Source: Gambelia wislizenii (Eukaryota > Chordata > Lepidosauria > Squamata > Crotaphytidae). From it: a stretch of 64,000 bases of DNA. A program made the position numbers and the translations under genes. Shown here in pieces: positions 46,081 to 58,224 of this stretch. Location of the stretch: the NCBI GenBank assembly GCA_030847615.1, contig JAUMIR010000005.1:167304596-167368595 (forward strand). Reading direction: 5' to 3'. Within the stretch, counting starts at the first letter, position 1. Each line of letters begins with the position of its first letter. Under the pieces are notes generated by a model that saw only the letters and a program-made list of their open reading frames with translations, had not been told where the DNA came from and ran no database searches.

Positions 46081-46479
46081 GAAAGCCTAGCAGGGTCTAA
46101 ACACCTGCCAAAAATGTTGGAGTAGGAACTAAAACCACCCAGCCTCAGAAGCCCTCCAATACCTAATATTGGAGCTCTGTGATCAGATTGTGTGTGGGGG
46201 GGGGGGAGAAACGATGTCATAGCTGGCCCTAACACAACTGTAATAATAACAGCCCCTAATTTCCTGAATCTCCTCCAAGTAGAAACTGCCCCTAACTTGC
46301 TGGATGCTCCAAAGCACCCCCACCATAGAACCAATTGTTTACATGGTCTGGTGACTGGCTGTTAGAGCCAATTCTCTCACTGCTAGGTCCCTCCCAAGAC
46401 TCCTGCTACTGCTGTCTTCTCTCTGCCACTCTGCTCTGTCCTCTGCTCTCTGCTCCATTGCAAAGCATCATCCAAGAGG

Positions 46480-47735
46480 AGGAGTGACTGGAGCTAATAA
46501 ACACCCCAACTGTGCCCCCAAGTGCCTGGTGTCATGGTGCATTGTGCCTGATAAAATTGATACTGGCCTCTCCTCCATAGGAGGCCAGCAAAAGTGGGTC
46601 CTTCCCTGTAGCACCTTGTGCTGCATGGGTCCAAATCCATATTTTTTTATGCTAGCTCTCAGAATGTCACAGCCAGCATTGCCATTAGCCACACTGACTG
46701 GGGGATTCTGAGAACTGTTGTCCAAAATAGTAACTTTTTCCAAGCTCTCCTTATAACATCAGGACACATACTTAGGCTCACCGAATTGAATCTTCTTAGG
46801 CTATGATTCCTATGCACAATTACCTGGAAGCAATTTCCAGAGAACATAATAGGACTTTTGAATAGAAATGCATAAAATCACACTGTTAACTATAGTGATG
46901 TATCATTGCTTACATTTATTTTGATTCAGTTAGTATGACACTTAACACACAACTAGTCCCTTTTTCTAGCCTCTATTTCCCCATACAAGAATAGTACTCA
47001 CAAACCTTTCTGTCTGTGTTTGAACTGATTTATTCATACTTTAGAAAGTTGGTTTAAAATATTCTCATCTTAACACACTTCTTGAATTGATCCTCTTTTA
47101 AATATATTCACTTTCACCTAGAAAACCTAGAATGTGGATTTACTCTGTGATTTCCCCAGTCTATACTCTTAAAAAATTTAAGACCATTTATAGCATTTGT
47201 GGATGTACAGTACTCCAGTGCAATTTCTGCCAAGGAATTGACAGTCCTACATTATTCATTGAAATAATGCATAATAATCATAGGATTCAATTTCATAATG
47301 ATTAGTATGAGTAAGCCCTTTAAGCTTAAACAAAAGATAAAAAGCCATCTGCCCATTACTTCAGCTTCCTTAAATAACTATACTCAAATCAAGGTGACTC
47401 AGAAACCAAACAGAACAAAAAAAAAACCTATATTAGAACCAATGTCAATAGCCGTCTTAGAAACATTTTACATCCTTTGTGACATTAACGATAATAGCTG
47501 CATTTAAGGCATATTCTGAACAGAAGTGCTGTTGAAAACATCAAATATCCTTCCAGTGGATTCAGACATACCATTGTAAAATAAATTGTTGGTTGTTTGA
47601 AACTGAAGGATTAAGCAATCTCCAATACATAATTTCCATACAAGTGTTAAAAATGGGGGGGGGGAAATCCAGAAACTTTGGGCATAATTCAATTGGTTCA
47701 TTTTAAAGATAGTTGGTGAGGGTACTTACTGACTA
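46480..47735. other. no gene seen
   Basis: No motif-bearing frame. A pyrimidine-rich stretch at 46370-46470 marks the approximate end of the retroelement. Confidence 0.5.
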
Positions 47736-47739
47736 GTGC

Positions 47740-48165
47740 CACCTTGTCCCATATGAGCCTGACAGAAATTTGAGATCTTCTGAGAAGTCCCTGTTGCATG
47801 ACCCAATAGCTCGAGAACGTAAGTTGGTGGGTATGTGGGACAGGGCTTTCTCTGTAGCAGCACCTTGACTGTGGAACTCCCTACCAAAGGAAGTTAGGCT
47901 GGCCTCACCTCTTTTAACTTCCAGGAGACAGCCCAAACAATGCTGTTCTGCATGGTATTCAATATTTGAAATTTCTGTTATAACTGTTTCAAAACTGGAT
48001 CCTAGGATTGTTTTCAGTCTGCTTTTAGGAATGTTTAAGGTGCACTTTAATGTTTTTTTAAAATGCTTTAACTGGTTTGTATTTGTTTATCATCTCAGGA
48101 GCTCTTGTGGGCTAGCAGGTGATACAGAAATACTATAAATAAACAAACACACAAACAAACCATGT
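47740..48165 (+). mobile_element. CR1/L2-type LINE 3' end
   Basis: CAGGGCTTTCTCTGTAGCAG and TGTGGAACTCCCTACCAAAG encode the last residues of the LINE protein (the AFSVAA and ELP region), as in 30065-30115. A T-rich 3' UTR and an ATAAATAAACAAAC tail follow. Only about the last 60 codons remain. Confidence 0.6.
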
Positions 48166-48281
48166 TCACATGCTCACCAGAATCCATGAGGGCTAAAAGC
48201 TGGGTGGCAGAACCTGCACTCTAGGGCCACATGCAACCAACCCTAAGGCCTTTGATAGACCTCTATGAGTGCTCTGTTATC

Positions 48282-48310
48282 ACCACACACACACACACAC
48301 ACACACACAC
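48282..48310. repeat. (CA)n microsatellite
   Basis: About fourteen CA units. Confidence 0.95.
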
Positions 48311-48544
48311 TGTTGCCAAATTTCACACCCACTACACTGAGTATCAGACCAGTTTCACAAACATTGTTCTTGGGTTGGAGTAGAACATTTGAAGAATGTT
48401 CCATGTGATCAGAGACCCTGTTGTAACAAGGTCTTTGATATGCAGACAGTTGTATTGGTGTTTTTCAGGAAACACTAGAGATGTAATTTTTTATTAAGTT
48501 TCTTCATGAAGGTAATGATCAGTTCCAGTACTTTTGTTACCACT

Positions 48545-48900
48545 GTGAGAAAGTCTTTGAAAACTACACCGTTTTTGAAGGCTATTCACAATTTAGGACT
48601 TATTCTGTGCAAAATTTGCACGTAGTTGTCTTGCACAGAAAACAGCTTTTTCTGCCTAGAAATAATATTTCAATGCATAAATAATAATTCCTGCCCAGAA
48701 AATGCTGTTTTTCATGCAGAAAATGCCATTTCCTGTTTTCTTTATGAAACAACCACATGTGGATTTTGCACAGAATAAGCCCTGAATTGCAATGATTGTC
48801 ATCAGTTCAGTATTCTTCTCATCGGGGTTTCTCAACACTTGGAACATGTTTTTCAGCCATTTTCTGAATATTTTTGAATATTCTTTCCCTCCTTAGCAAA
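48545..48900. repeat. unclassified interspersed repeat, copy 2
   Basis: This is the partner of 34300-34740, in the same orientation, with the same ordered words from TCTTTGAAAACT to GAATATTCTTTCC. It lacks the (GT)n run and has several CAGAAAATGC-type sub-repeats. Confidence 0.65.
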
Positions 48901-48904
48901 TACA

Positions 48905-49984
48905 AGTACAAAACCCTTCCAGTCTGGATCAATACAATAAGGTGCTTTGGTACATAGGGGTGAAGGGACAAAGCAGTATACTCATCCCACCTCAGCACGT
49001 AGTTTAAGTCCTTCTATGCTCATGAGAATCACTGACCACATCCATTATCATTCTAATTTAGAGGATATAAAGAATATTAAGTCTCTGTTAGCTAGACTGC
49101 ACCAGCTATTTCAGTTCATGCAGGTCTCCTGCAGACTTACATAGTTGACAGAAATCAAAATAGAACTAATTCAATCTGTGTAATCATTCTATCAGCACAA
49201 AATTGTCTTGGAGAATGGCTTTCTCCTTGTACATTCCATGTCTCCTCATTTAGAAACAATTAGTATGATGTCTGAATGTAATTGTGGGAATTTGGAGGCT
49301 TCATAACTCAGGCCCAGTTTAGATGTACATGCAATTGCTATGCTGCTCTACCATATTATTCTACTTACAAGCACTGTACATTCTTCTTTGCCCTCATTGT
49401 CCTTCACCCCATTGTCCTTTGCCCTCATTTGCCCCTCCCCTCTTCACACAGAGGACCTCTGTGGGTATACAGATTCACAGCTACTGCAAAAGAGTTTGTC
49501 CAAGATGTGGCTACTGCACATGGCCCTAGATCTTATTTCAGTACAGAAAATTGTTCTAATGATATGCCATCCTACTGGTAAGACATAAAAATCTGTGGGT
49601 AAGCAATGGTGATGAAGAAAAGCAAATGAGGCCAAGAAAGGCCACGTGAGACCAAGTGGCAGCCAATGTAACAAAAGGCTGGAAAGATAAATATTTACCA
49701 TCCATCATGCAAATGTCAGAAGATCTTCTAGCTCCTGGACATAGGGACCAAGATCCTACATAATTTCAGCATAGTGTAAAATATCTGCCAGTGGAACTTG
49801 CACTACACAATTTAATTTTAGTTACTTATTGGATTTATAGCCCATTTTCCTCCCAGGACATGATCCAAGGTAGCAATTCCTATACGGAATACCACCATGG
49901 TGTAATATACGAGCAATGGAGAAGTGCACATAGCTATCAGTTCATTGTGCAATATACAGATACAGTACACAACCCATAATGTGA
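48905..49984. other. no gene seen; LINE tail scrap at 49818
   Basis: A frame of 99 codons at 49282 has no motif. TTGGATTTATAGCCCATTTT with CTCCCAGGACATGATCCAAGG (49830-49870) is a degraded antisense LINE tail. Confidence 0.5.
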
Positions 49985-51115
49985 AAATATGCATTGACAC
50001 AGTACTCTAGGGGGCCGTTTACACGATGAAAATGTCCTGGGAAGAATTCGTGTCGATCCCTGGCAGTTTACATGTACATCGGGTCGGGTAGGTGATTTTC
50101 GGAAGGGGGGGGCACCTTTTATCCCTCAACCTGCGGGACTTCCAGTCCCGCGGTTTGTGCCGGTTTTTAAAAAAGTCACGGGAGGATTCGGAAAATCAGA
50201 AATGTAAACAGCGTGGGACAAAAAGTCTCGGTACTGGGATGACCGGAAATGGTGACTGGGGGCGGGCTTAGAGCTCAGGGACCAGAAAAGGAGGGGTAAG
50301 TCACCCGTTCAACAGATCCAGCCTCACCAGCCGAAAACAAAGGCATCCCTTCCAGCTGCACGAAGGTTGATGTGTGTGTGCGTGCGTGCTTGTACTCAAT
50401 CACCTTTTTAAATGGATTTCTACACTGCAAACCCTTCAGCTTTACCTTTTCCTCAACTGCATGTTACAGAGAGATCGTAGTAGCTTGGTCACCTCCCTGG
50501 CACATTAAAATATTCAAGCCTCTGAGCGAATTAGCACCCTTTAATTCCCCCTCTCTGTGTTTGTGTCTTTCAAAACGCCTGCCTATAGCCATCTCTGCAG
50601 CCTGCTGTAGGGGTTAATATTTTAAAGAGGCAAGAGGAAACCCAAGCGGCTTGATTTAAAAAGGAAAGCAATCAGCTTGCTTTCAAAGCACTCAGCTTGA
50701 TTTCAAAAGGAAAGCCCTGCTTCTGAGCGAAAGATCTGTCTGGATCTTTCAAAATGCTTTCTGCCTCTTCTGAAAGGGTTAAAATGTTCAAGAAGCAAGG
50801 GGAAATAACAAACCTCTGCCCCCCTCTCTCTCCCCCCCCAGCCAGCCAATAGCATCGCTCGTGGCACGGAACTCTAAAGGAAGTACGTCACCGAGGTTGT
50901 GAAAACATGAGTAATCGCATGTTTGATTGACAGCCAAAAAAAAAATTTAAAACCTAAACAAAACCGGAACTATGGATGTGTAAATATCAGTCACGGGACC
51001 ACCCGGGATATCCAGATCAGAGACATAAATCGTATAAACAGCGAGGGATGGATTCGTGATCACTATGTCACGGTAGGCACCGCGACAATTTCTGTCGTAA
51101 CTGGCACCTAGGTGA
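49985..51115. other. CpG-rich block, unclassified
   Basis: CpG dinucleotides are much denser here than in the flanks. The ends are loosely inverted: GATCCCTGGCAGTTTACATG at the left and a complement-like GTATAAACAGCGAGGGATGG at the right. A related GTAAACAGCGTGGGA lies inside at about 50205. Short frames have no motifs. It is either a young DNA transposon that has not yet lost CpGs or a CpG island. No transcript evidence is visible. Confidence 0.45.
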
Positions 51116-51407
51116 TTATTGCATACCTGCAATGGTTCCACATGCAGAAATTCACTCCACCGCCATCAGCTGGATATAGTCATTCTGTACTGTCCAGAAA
51201 CCTCACTCAGCACATCTTGCACAGCTTCTGTCACCAAAAGGATTCTGACCATGGTCAGTTTATTATTAACGTATATGCCTAGCCCACATTCATATTCTTT
51301 GAATTTCTCCCTTTTCCTCCTCTCTTCTTTTCTTACCCCTCCTCTTTTTATTGGTATTTTTAAAAAAACCAATACAAATATTTGAAACAACAACAAGAGT
51401 GCTAATA

Positions 51408-51627
51408 GAGGTTGACCCCAGTATCCACGGACTTGGTATCCACAGTTTCACTCATCCACATCTGAAAAAAAAGTTCTTTCTAGGCATTTCTAGGTCCCCT
51501 GAATTTTATGATCAACTTCCAGTGTTGGTCTCATTGAAAAAAATAGGGTTCCCTATTATCCATGGTTTCAGGTATCCATGGGTATGTGTCTTGAAATGTA
51601 TCTACTTCAGAAATGGGGGTTGACCTG
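51408..51627. mobile_element. TA-flanked MITE, short form
   Basis: The left end GAGGTTGACCCCAGTATCCA is inverted at the right (GGGGGTTGACCTG), with TA on both sides. The interior words TATCCACRG and TATCCATGG recur in both directions. It is 220 bp with no array. Confidence 0.75.
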
Positions 51628-51698
51628 TATTCACCCCAAAATATACATACTGTTTGGCAAAATGAGGGTTCTTATTTTTTAACTATTGAAAAGACCCT

Positions 51699-52107
51699 GT
51701 GACACCAGGCCTTTCTTCACTAATTTGTGATGCAGGGGCCTTTCTATCCCTCTGCTGCCACCCAAATTAGGAACGCCCAACCACGCCATGGCCAAACTAC
51801 GTCTCCCACAGACAGATAACCCATGTGATTAGGTGTGGATGGTTCTTAAGGGTTGTGAACCAATTATCAGAAAAGTCATTCATAAGCAGACGGCATGTAA
51901 GAATTAACATAAAGAACGATTTATTGGTGAATAATAGAAATATAACTGAGTTAATAATTCATTTCCCCTGCACATCAATTCCCTTCAAGCCTCTCTCTCT
52001 GACTTCACATTCTCAACTGCTCAACTAAACTGCTACTTTTCTCTTCACACTCTCTCTTGATCCTCTAGAAGCCCCTCCCCTTTTGGCCTCCTCTCCTAGG
52101 ATTGGCA
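51699..52107 (-). mobile_element. possible solo LTR, minus orientation
   Basis: It starts TGTGACACC and ends near GGATTGGCA. The minus strand carries CACCAATAAATCG at about 51920 as a possible polyadenylation signal and a pyrimidine/purine-biased region beside it. No target-site duplication is certain, and no internal gene is seen. Confidence 0.4.
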
Positions 52108-52530
52108 CCTAAAATACACTGTTTCCATTTGTTCTCTCAGCTGTCCATCACAGACCCACTTTGCAACATCTTTCTGTTGTGTTGTAAACAGAGAACACTT
52201 GGTACAGCTGAGCTGAGAACTACTTCCAGCGGTGACATTTCTATCAAGCTTACTGCCCAGTTCAGCCTAAATATGCAGAAAACACCCACACCAGTTCCAG
52301 CCACCAGCATAAATGCATGGCCTTCGCATGAAGACTGTACAAAAACTGGGTTTAACTATATGGTGTATGGCAGGCAAACATGTAAAGCACTACCACAAGG
52401 ACATGGTTTTCAGCCACCTGTGCATTGTGGCACGATATGTGAATTGGTCTTCAATGAACCAGAAAGGAAGCAATATTGTCTTGAACATAAACCAGGTCCC
52501 TACAGAGAAAATTCAGACTTCACACATTAA
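52102..52530 (+). other. Cys-rich open frame, unrecognised
   Basis: A frame of 142 codons has nine Cys, including CKALPQGHGF and HCGTICELVF. I do not recognise a family. It begins within the end of the LTR-like block. It may be a retrocopy or host exon fragment. No splice signals were tied to it. Confidence 0.2.
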
Positions 52531-52819
52531 TCTCTGTAGCATGAAATTATTTTTGTATCTAGGCCTATGTTTTTTTCCATTGCTGAAATGGCGAGAGGAA
52601 GAGGGAGAGAGAGAGAGAATGAAATATATATGTAGGAATGAAATAGGACAGTTAATGTGAATGTGACCATCCCTTCGCAAAATCAATTACAGCAGTAGCA
52701 AATGCCCATGGCAACCATTCTTACTATATCTAATTTTATGCAGACACAGAAAGGTTTAAAATTAGGTGAAACAGGTTAAAGGAAATAAATTCTTCCTGAA
52801 ATGTTGATGTTTATCATGC

Positions 52820-52866
52820 AAAAAAAAAGAAAAGAAAAGAAAAGAAAAGAAAAGAAAAGAAAAAGA
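52820..52866. repeat. (AAAAG)n microsatellite
   Basis: About eight AAAAG units after an A-run. Confidence 0.95.
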
Positions 52867-52869
52867 AAT

Positions 52870-53485
52870 GGCTATGTGTCTAATCTGCATAAGCTCCCAA
52901 TCAGTTTACTGTAGACAAAGAACCAGAATATATGTTGGAAGTGATTACAGCAGTTCTCAGCTAGATATTTTGATATGGGCATAATCGTGCTCCCTCATAA
53001 GATTCTATGTATTGTTTATGAAAAGGTATGAAAAGTAAGCATCATTTTCACTATGAAACAGACCATTACAACGGGCAACCTGTTCATGAATTATGATGGT
53101 TTAAGTCTGGCTCACACTATGACAATTCAGTTTTATAGTTATTGTGCAGGTCAAAGGTGTCTTCTGACCATGCAACAACAAAAAGTACCCCCCCCAAAAA
53201 AAACACCCTACTTTATTAGCAATGCTCTAATACAGCAATTTGGGTGTTGCTAGACAGCGGAGAAGATGAGCAGGGATGTGTTCATCTATTGTCCTGCAGC
53301 TAGATGCACTGTAACAGGAAGCTGCAGGGAAGATCTCCATCGCTACATGTCCCAGTGCCGGATTCTGGCTTACATGTTTATTTCAGAGAGTTTACATTAG
53401 TGCTGCAGTGAATGTTGCCTACGGTAAATGTAGTAGAAATAGGAAAACCACCTTTTCATCCAGCCTACAACTGCTCTCTCTTCAG
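52870..53485. other. no gene seen
   Basis: No coding frame or named repeat. Confidence 0.55.
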
Positions 53486-53489
53486 ATAG

Positions 53490-53727
53490 AAATAGAAATA
53501 TGAAACAAGTCGTGCCAGACTAATCTTATCACTTTTTTGAGAGTTACATACTTGGTAGATGAAGGGAATGCTGTGGATGTAGAGTATCTTGATTTCAGTA
53601 AGGCCTTTGACAAGGTCCACCATGATCTGTCGGGGATTCTTTGATCGAGATTTCCTGTGTGACAGGGGGTTGGAATGGATGGCCCTCGTGGTCTCTTCCA
53701 ACTCTACAATTCTATGATTCTATGAAA
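53490..53727 (+). mobile_element. CR1 LINE, internally deleted copy
   Basis: The plus strand encodes a short reverse-transcriptase stretch (words VEYLDFSKAFDKVHHDL, the first catalytic motif). It jumps directly to the CR1 3' end, GGTTGGAATGGATGGCCCTC, and the ATTCTATGATTCTATGA terminal octamers typical of CR1. Everything between is deleted. Confidence 0.8.
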
Positions 53728-53729
53728 GC

Positions 53730-55105
53730 TGGCATGTGTGTGGAAAAATGAATAAAAATGTTTTTTAAAAACATTTTTTCCAGAATTTGTTTTCTGATTT
53801 CCCCCCTAGGCCTTCACATCTATATCTTCACCCTACCTACCTCTTCACAGAGTGACCAGAAGTATAACCAGCATTTTTATTACCAACATTGTACAACACC
53901 TTTCCTTGTAGAGGTGCAGAAAAAGAGGAAAGAAGGAAGCAGAAATGGGAGGAGAGAGGTGGTCTCTCCCACCACCACCATCTTGCCCTGACAATTTACC
54001 CAATGAAATGTAACTCCCCAGAGAGAAAATGTTTCCCACCCCTGAAATACAAAACTGACAAGAGCAAAGCAAATGAGACTGAAATTCTGCACACATTTAC
54101 CTAACCCTACTGAACTCAACAGAATGTATTCCCTGACAAGACAGGCATAGGACTGTGTAGTAAATGTCATTTTGAAGAAGAGAAAGGGAAACTACCAAAC
54201 TACCAATTTTGCACTAGGATGGGCAAAATGAGCCTCCAGAATTATGCAGGATAATCCCTCCTCACTTGAAATGAGGGCCCATATTTCAGTACAATGTCTA
54301 GATGGAGATTTTTTTTTTCCCCAGGTGAATAGAGGTTTATTTTGCAGCTGGGCAACTGCAGTGGGTTCAGGGAGCACTTTTCTAGCACTACAATCCTCTA
54401 GGAATTCTGAAAAAAAATGCCAAAAGAAGAAGTGGGAAATAGAAGTCTCTAGAAGTACATTTAAGGGTCTGAGACTTTTTTTTAAAAAAAAAAATTGACC
54501 AGTATGAGAGTGTGCTGCAAACTATTTAAAAGTTGAGGATATATCAATTTTAAAACTTATACATAAAGTTATTTTAAAATGAAGTCTTCCTAAACCAGCT
54601 CTATCTTGCCATCTCTCTATATTATAACTCATTCCCTTCATCAGACTCCAGCTTCTCACACTAGCATGACTAAGGGAGCATGACTATGGTTCTATGGGAT
54701 TAATAAATGGGTTACAATCTGCAACATATATTGATGTAAGCAACAGTGAACAGTGTCTTACATCTTGACATTGACCAAGGACACAACTAGATACATACAG
54801 CATGCATAGGTAACACTCTTCTTGTGTTTTTGTTAAAAATGGAAGACTTTTTATTTTGTGAAAAATGAAAAAAAAGTAAAAGGATGAGTGGAAGACCAGT
54901 ATTGCAAGGATCTTCTTAAATGTTTCAAGTCTGACCATTTTCCTGCACAGAAGCATTGCCTCTCAAGGGTGCTTTTCCAACCACAGGAGAAAATACATTG
55001 CCTGATTCTTTTCACTTGGGACTAGAAAAATATACAGAGGGGGGACTTTTTGTGTAAGAATAAGAAAAGAGAGTTAACAGGTGAAGCAGTACTTCCCTAC
55101 CATTC
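53730..55105. other. no gene seen
   Basis: Several overlapping frames of 60-96 codons on both strands have no motifs. No named repeat. Confidence 0.55.
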
Positions 55106-55115
55106 CTCCATTTTT

Positions 55116-56026
55116 CAGTGATGTAGACTCGAGTCGATTGTCTCAGACTTGAGTCAGACTCAAATATCTTGGATGATTTGACTTGGACACGACTTTACCA
55201 TAAATGAAGCACTGACCCAACTTGACTTGAGACCTGTATATTTTTAGCTACTGACTTGCTGTCCTTGGAGGAGGAGGAGGAGGAGGAGAAGGAGGAGGAG
55301 GAGGAGGAGGAGTAGTCTTCTAAAGCATTTCCTAAAAGCAGGCCAGACTCACCCCCAAGAGCACGGGAATTGTTTCTCAGAGGGGAACATAGCAAATGAG
55401 TTCAGCAACAGGTTTGAGGTGGAAAGATCCTCTAAAGCTTTTCCTAAGCAGCAGGCAAGACTCACTCTCAAAGGACAGGAAGCATTCCTCACAAGCTGCC
55501 GAGCAGAGCTCAACAACCACCTCAAGCTCAACCTCTAGGTAGTTTTCCTGTTTGCTCTCATATCCCTCCTGTTTATTCCTCAACCCAAATTAAATAATCA
55601 CACACTTTCATGCCTGTCCCATTCCCCTTGGTGCGGCTGATCTACTTCAACAACCTGGATCCCTCCTTTCCTTCCCCCACCTCCATCAGAAACACACACA
55701 CACACCAGCTATATGGTCCATGGAAGCCTTCTCACCCCTTCTCTTCTCCTGATATGCTCAGATCGTGCTGCTCAAGTTAGCGTCTCCACAGCCAGCCTGC
55801 AACTTTGCCAACTCCTCCTTGCCCTTTCCTCTGTCTCACTGACACTTCCACACACAGAGAGATACACACCCCACCTTCACCTCCTTTTTTCTGTTAAACT
55901 CGGCTCCCAGACTTGAGACTCAAATTGAGACTTGACTTGAAAGTATCTTGCAATGACTTGAGACTTGACTTGAGACTTGAAGGTAGAGACTTGAGACTAG
56001 GAGTAAAAGGCTTGAATACATCACTG
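55116..56026. mobile_element. hAT-type non-autonomous element
   Basis: CAGTGATGTA at the left is inverted at the right (TACATCACTG). The 8 bp outside are CCATTTTT and CCATTTCT, a target-site duplication with one change, as for hAT transposons. Subterminal GACTTGA/TCAAGTC words are clustered at both ends (55135-55235 and 55908-56010). The interior has a (GGA)n array and frames without motifs. Confidence 0.8.
55265..55311. repeat. (GGA)n microsatellite
   Basis: About fifteen GGA units with one GAA. Poly-Ser or poly-Glu frames through it are artefacts. Confidence 0.95.
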
Positions 56027-56029
56027 CCA

Positions 56030-57640
56030 TTTCTAGTCACAGTCAGCTGCTTGGCATTAATAAAAAAGAGACTACTTACCTGTACATCTTCCATACCTCA
56101 AAATTCCTTGATTTCATTAGTGTAGTAAGATCTTCCATTGCTGCACAGTGCACCAATTTAATACCCTTGTTACATTCTTAGACTTTCTCCTTCTGGTGGT
56201 CAAGCTCCTGATTGTAAGCCTCCATATGCTTAGGTAGGCTGATCCTTGAATGCTGACTCAGAGCCTTATCAGCTTGGTAGAACAAGCCAGAACTTATGCT
56301 TCACTGACCCAGTCTTTTGAAAACCTAGTTTCACCTACATGCCATGATGAGTAGGACTTTGTGGAGGACACCTTCCATAGGGCATATAATCTCTAGTTTG
56401 GCCTTGAAAGAATCCCATGATGGTACAACATGCCCCTGTGTGTAGAATGCAAAGAAATGCATTGTGTTATATCTTGCTCACCAGTCTTTCCAAAGTACAT
56501 AACCTGTCTTATCTGCCCTTCATTGGCATGGTATGGTACACAATTACAGACATTTTGTTAGTAATTCTGCAATAAGGAATAATGAGGCTGTCACACTGTA
56601 TGTAGGATGTCTTTTGGAAAGTGCTGGTTTAAATATGGATTTGTGTTTATTTGGTTTCAGTAATTACTGTGTACAAAATGGCGGGGGTAAATAAAAAGAA
56701 ATACTGAACTGAGAGATGGGAAACCCTTAATTCTTATTAATAGAAAGAAAATCAGAATGTTTGGTCTTTGTGAAAAAGAAGGTATGACTGATGCAATTAA
56801 TGAAGCATGGGCACCATAATCTTCTTAAAGTTTGATGCTTCCATGTATTGAAAAATCAATTGTTCTCACAAAGAAGGCTCTGACCTGAAAAAGGAAAAAT
56901 GTCATTCACAAAAACTTTGTAATGAGCGGCCTTAGGACAGCCAAATGTTCAGCTGTGGTGTTTTAAAGAGCTGTTTCAGAAATTATAAGGAAACAATGCT
57001 ACTGTGTAGAGAGATTTCAGAAGAACATTGTGACAAGCATGTTGACGTTGGTCCTGTTAGAGATGGGGTGAGGAAGATGAAAAGGCAACGAAAAGCATTT
57101 ATTTTGGTATCTCTTGCACATTTACCTTCTTAGGTAAAGAAAAACTACTGGCTGTCTTGAATAGCTTTCCAGAAAATTCTTTTCCCCAACCCAGTGGGCT
57201 CAGCATCAAGCCAAGGCACTTTGCTGACCATGGCAAACAGCAAGCTCTCCCATTACCACCACCACCCCATTCTGTGCACAGAAGCTGACTGAACAGATGG
57301 TTGAATCTTATTTCCTCACTATCTTCTAGTACATATGAGGGTAGAAGGCTAACTTGATGGGAAGAGGGAAGGATGCAGTTTTTAGCTCTGCCACCTCCAA
57401 ATGATGATAGTATGGTTCAGAAGAAGCAGCATTTGGAGCTGCCATTGTTCCCCTTCCCACCCTCTGCCATCTGAGGAGACCTCCTCAATCTGGGCTTATC
57501 TACATCAGCTAAATACCTAAATAAAGGTAGCCACAGTCAAGTAATGTAATTGAATGTCACTGAAGCATGTGTTTCTGAAGCTGAAAGGTTGGGAATTCAG
57601 AACAGAGAAATAGAAATACAAAACATAGTTAAAGTGTGGA
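56030..57640. other. no gene seen
   Basis: No motif-bearing frame or named repeat. Confidence 0.55.
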
Positions 57641-57644
57641 ATTA

Positions 57645-57865
57645 GATACTCCAAGATTTAGCAATGGGGTTTTAAAGGAAGATTAGACAAATTCATGGAT
57701 GAGAAGGTTATCTATGACTACTAGCCATGATGGCTATATACTCATAGTATATAGTATACCTCAAGTATGAGAGGCTAGGGCTAGGAAGCCCTAGCAGGAG
57801 GATGCTGCTTTACTAGGTGGTCCTTGGGTCTGATCCAGAACACATCTTATGTTTTTAAAGGCAGC
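57645..57865 (+). mobile_element. CR1/L3-type LINE 3' end
   Basis: GGTTTTAAAGGAAGATTAGACAA, TCATGGATGAGAAGG, ATGGCTATATACTC and TGGGTCTGATCCAGAACAC are in the order of the ancient CR1/L3 3' end. The coding part is absent. Confidence 0.65.
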
Positions 57866-57869
57866 TCTA

Positions 57870-58220
57870 TAAAGACTTTTGTTTCCATGGGCTCTCTATT
57901 CAATCAAATGTCTAAATGTCTAAACCGAGCAGGAAGACAGCATTAAAACTGTGAGCTCCATTTTTTAAGGATCACTTAAACACACACACACCTTGAAATC
58001 CAGTTATGTAAATATGATAATAATTTGGTCCATGGCATAATTTTTAACCTTAACCTGGGCCCTTTCACATGATACTTTTTTTTAAAGCTTCACTCTTTCT
58101 AAGGCTTCCTTCACTGTAATGTAGCATTTTGCTTTGTACTCTGCTTTTCTAGCTGTTCTTTTGCACTACCTGTAGGTGTTTTGCATCCCTCGTTATTTTT
58201 GCACATTGTTTGATGGCCAA
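57870..58220. other. no gene seen
   Basis: Nothing recognised. Confidence 0.5.
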
Positions 58221-58224
58221 CCAT

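Larger units (their letters stand above)
42640..46400 (-). mobile_element. Ngaro-like tyrosine-recombinase retroelement with SGNH domain
   Basis: Read on the minus strand, it has a 5' noncoding region with a minisatellite (46080-45540), a gag-like region (45303-44525), a tyrosine recombinase (about 43990-43640), an SGNH-hydrolase-like region (43640-43095) and a 3' noncoding region with GGTTAAATAAAGTG at about 42690. The reverse transcriptase and RNase H are missing between gag and recombinase. A (GAAA)n array sits there instead. Vertebrate Ngaro elements are known to carry a hydrolase-like ORF, and the order fits. The ends are approximate. All frames are broken. Confidence 0.65.

Noticed and set aside
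55195..55395. Poly-Ser frame
   Set aside because: It comes from the (GGA)n run inside the hAT element.
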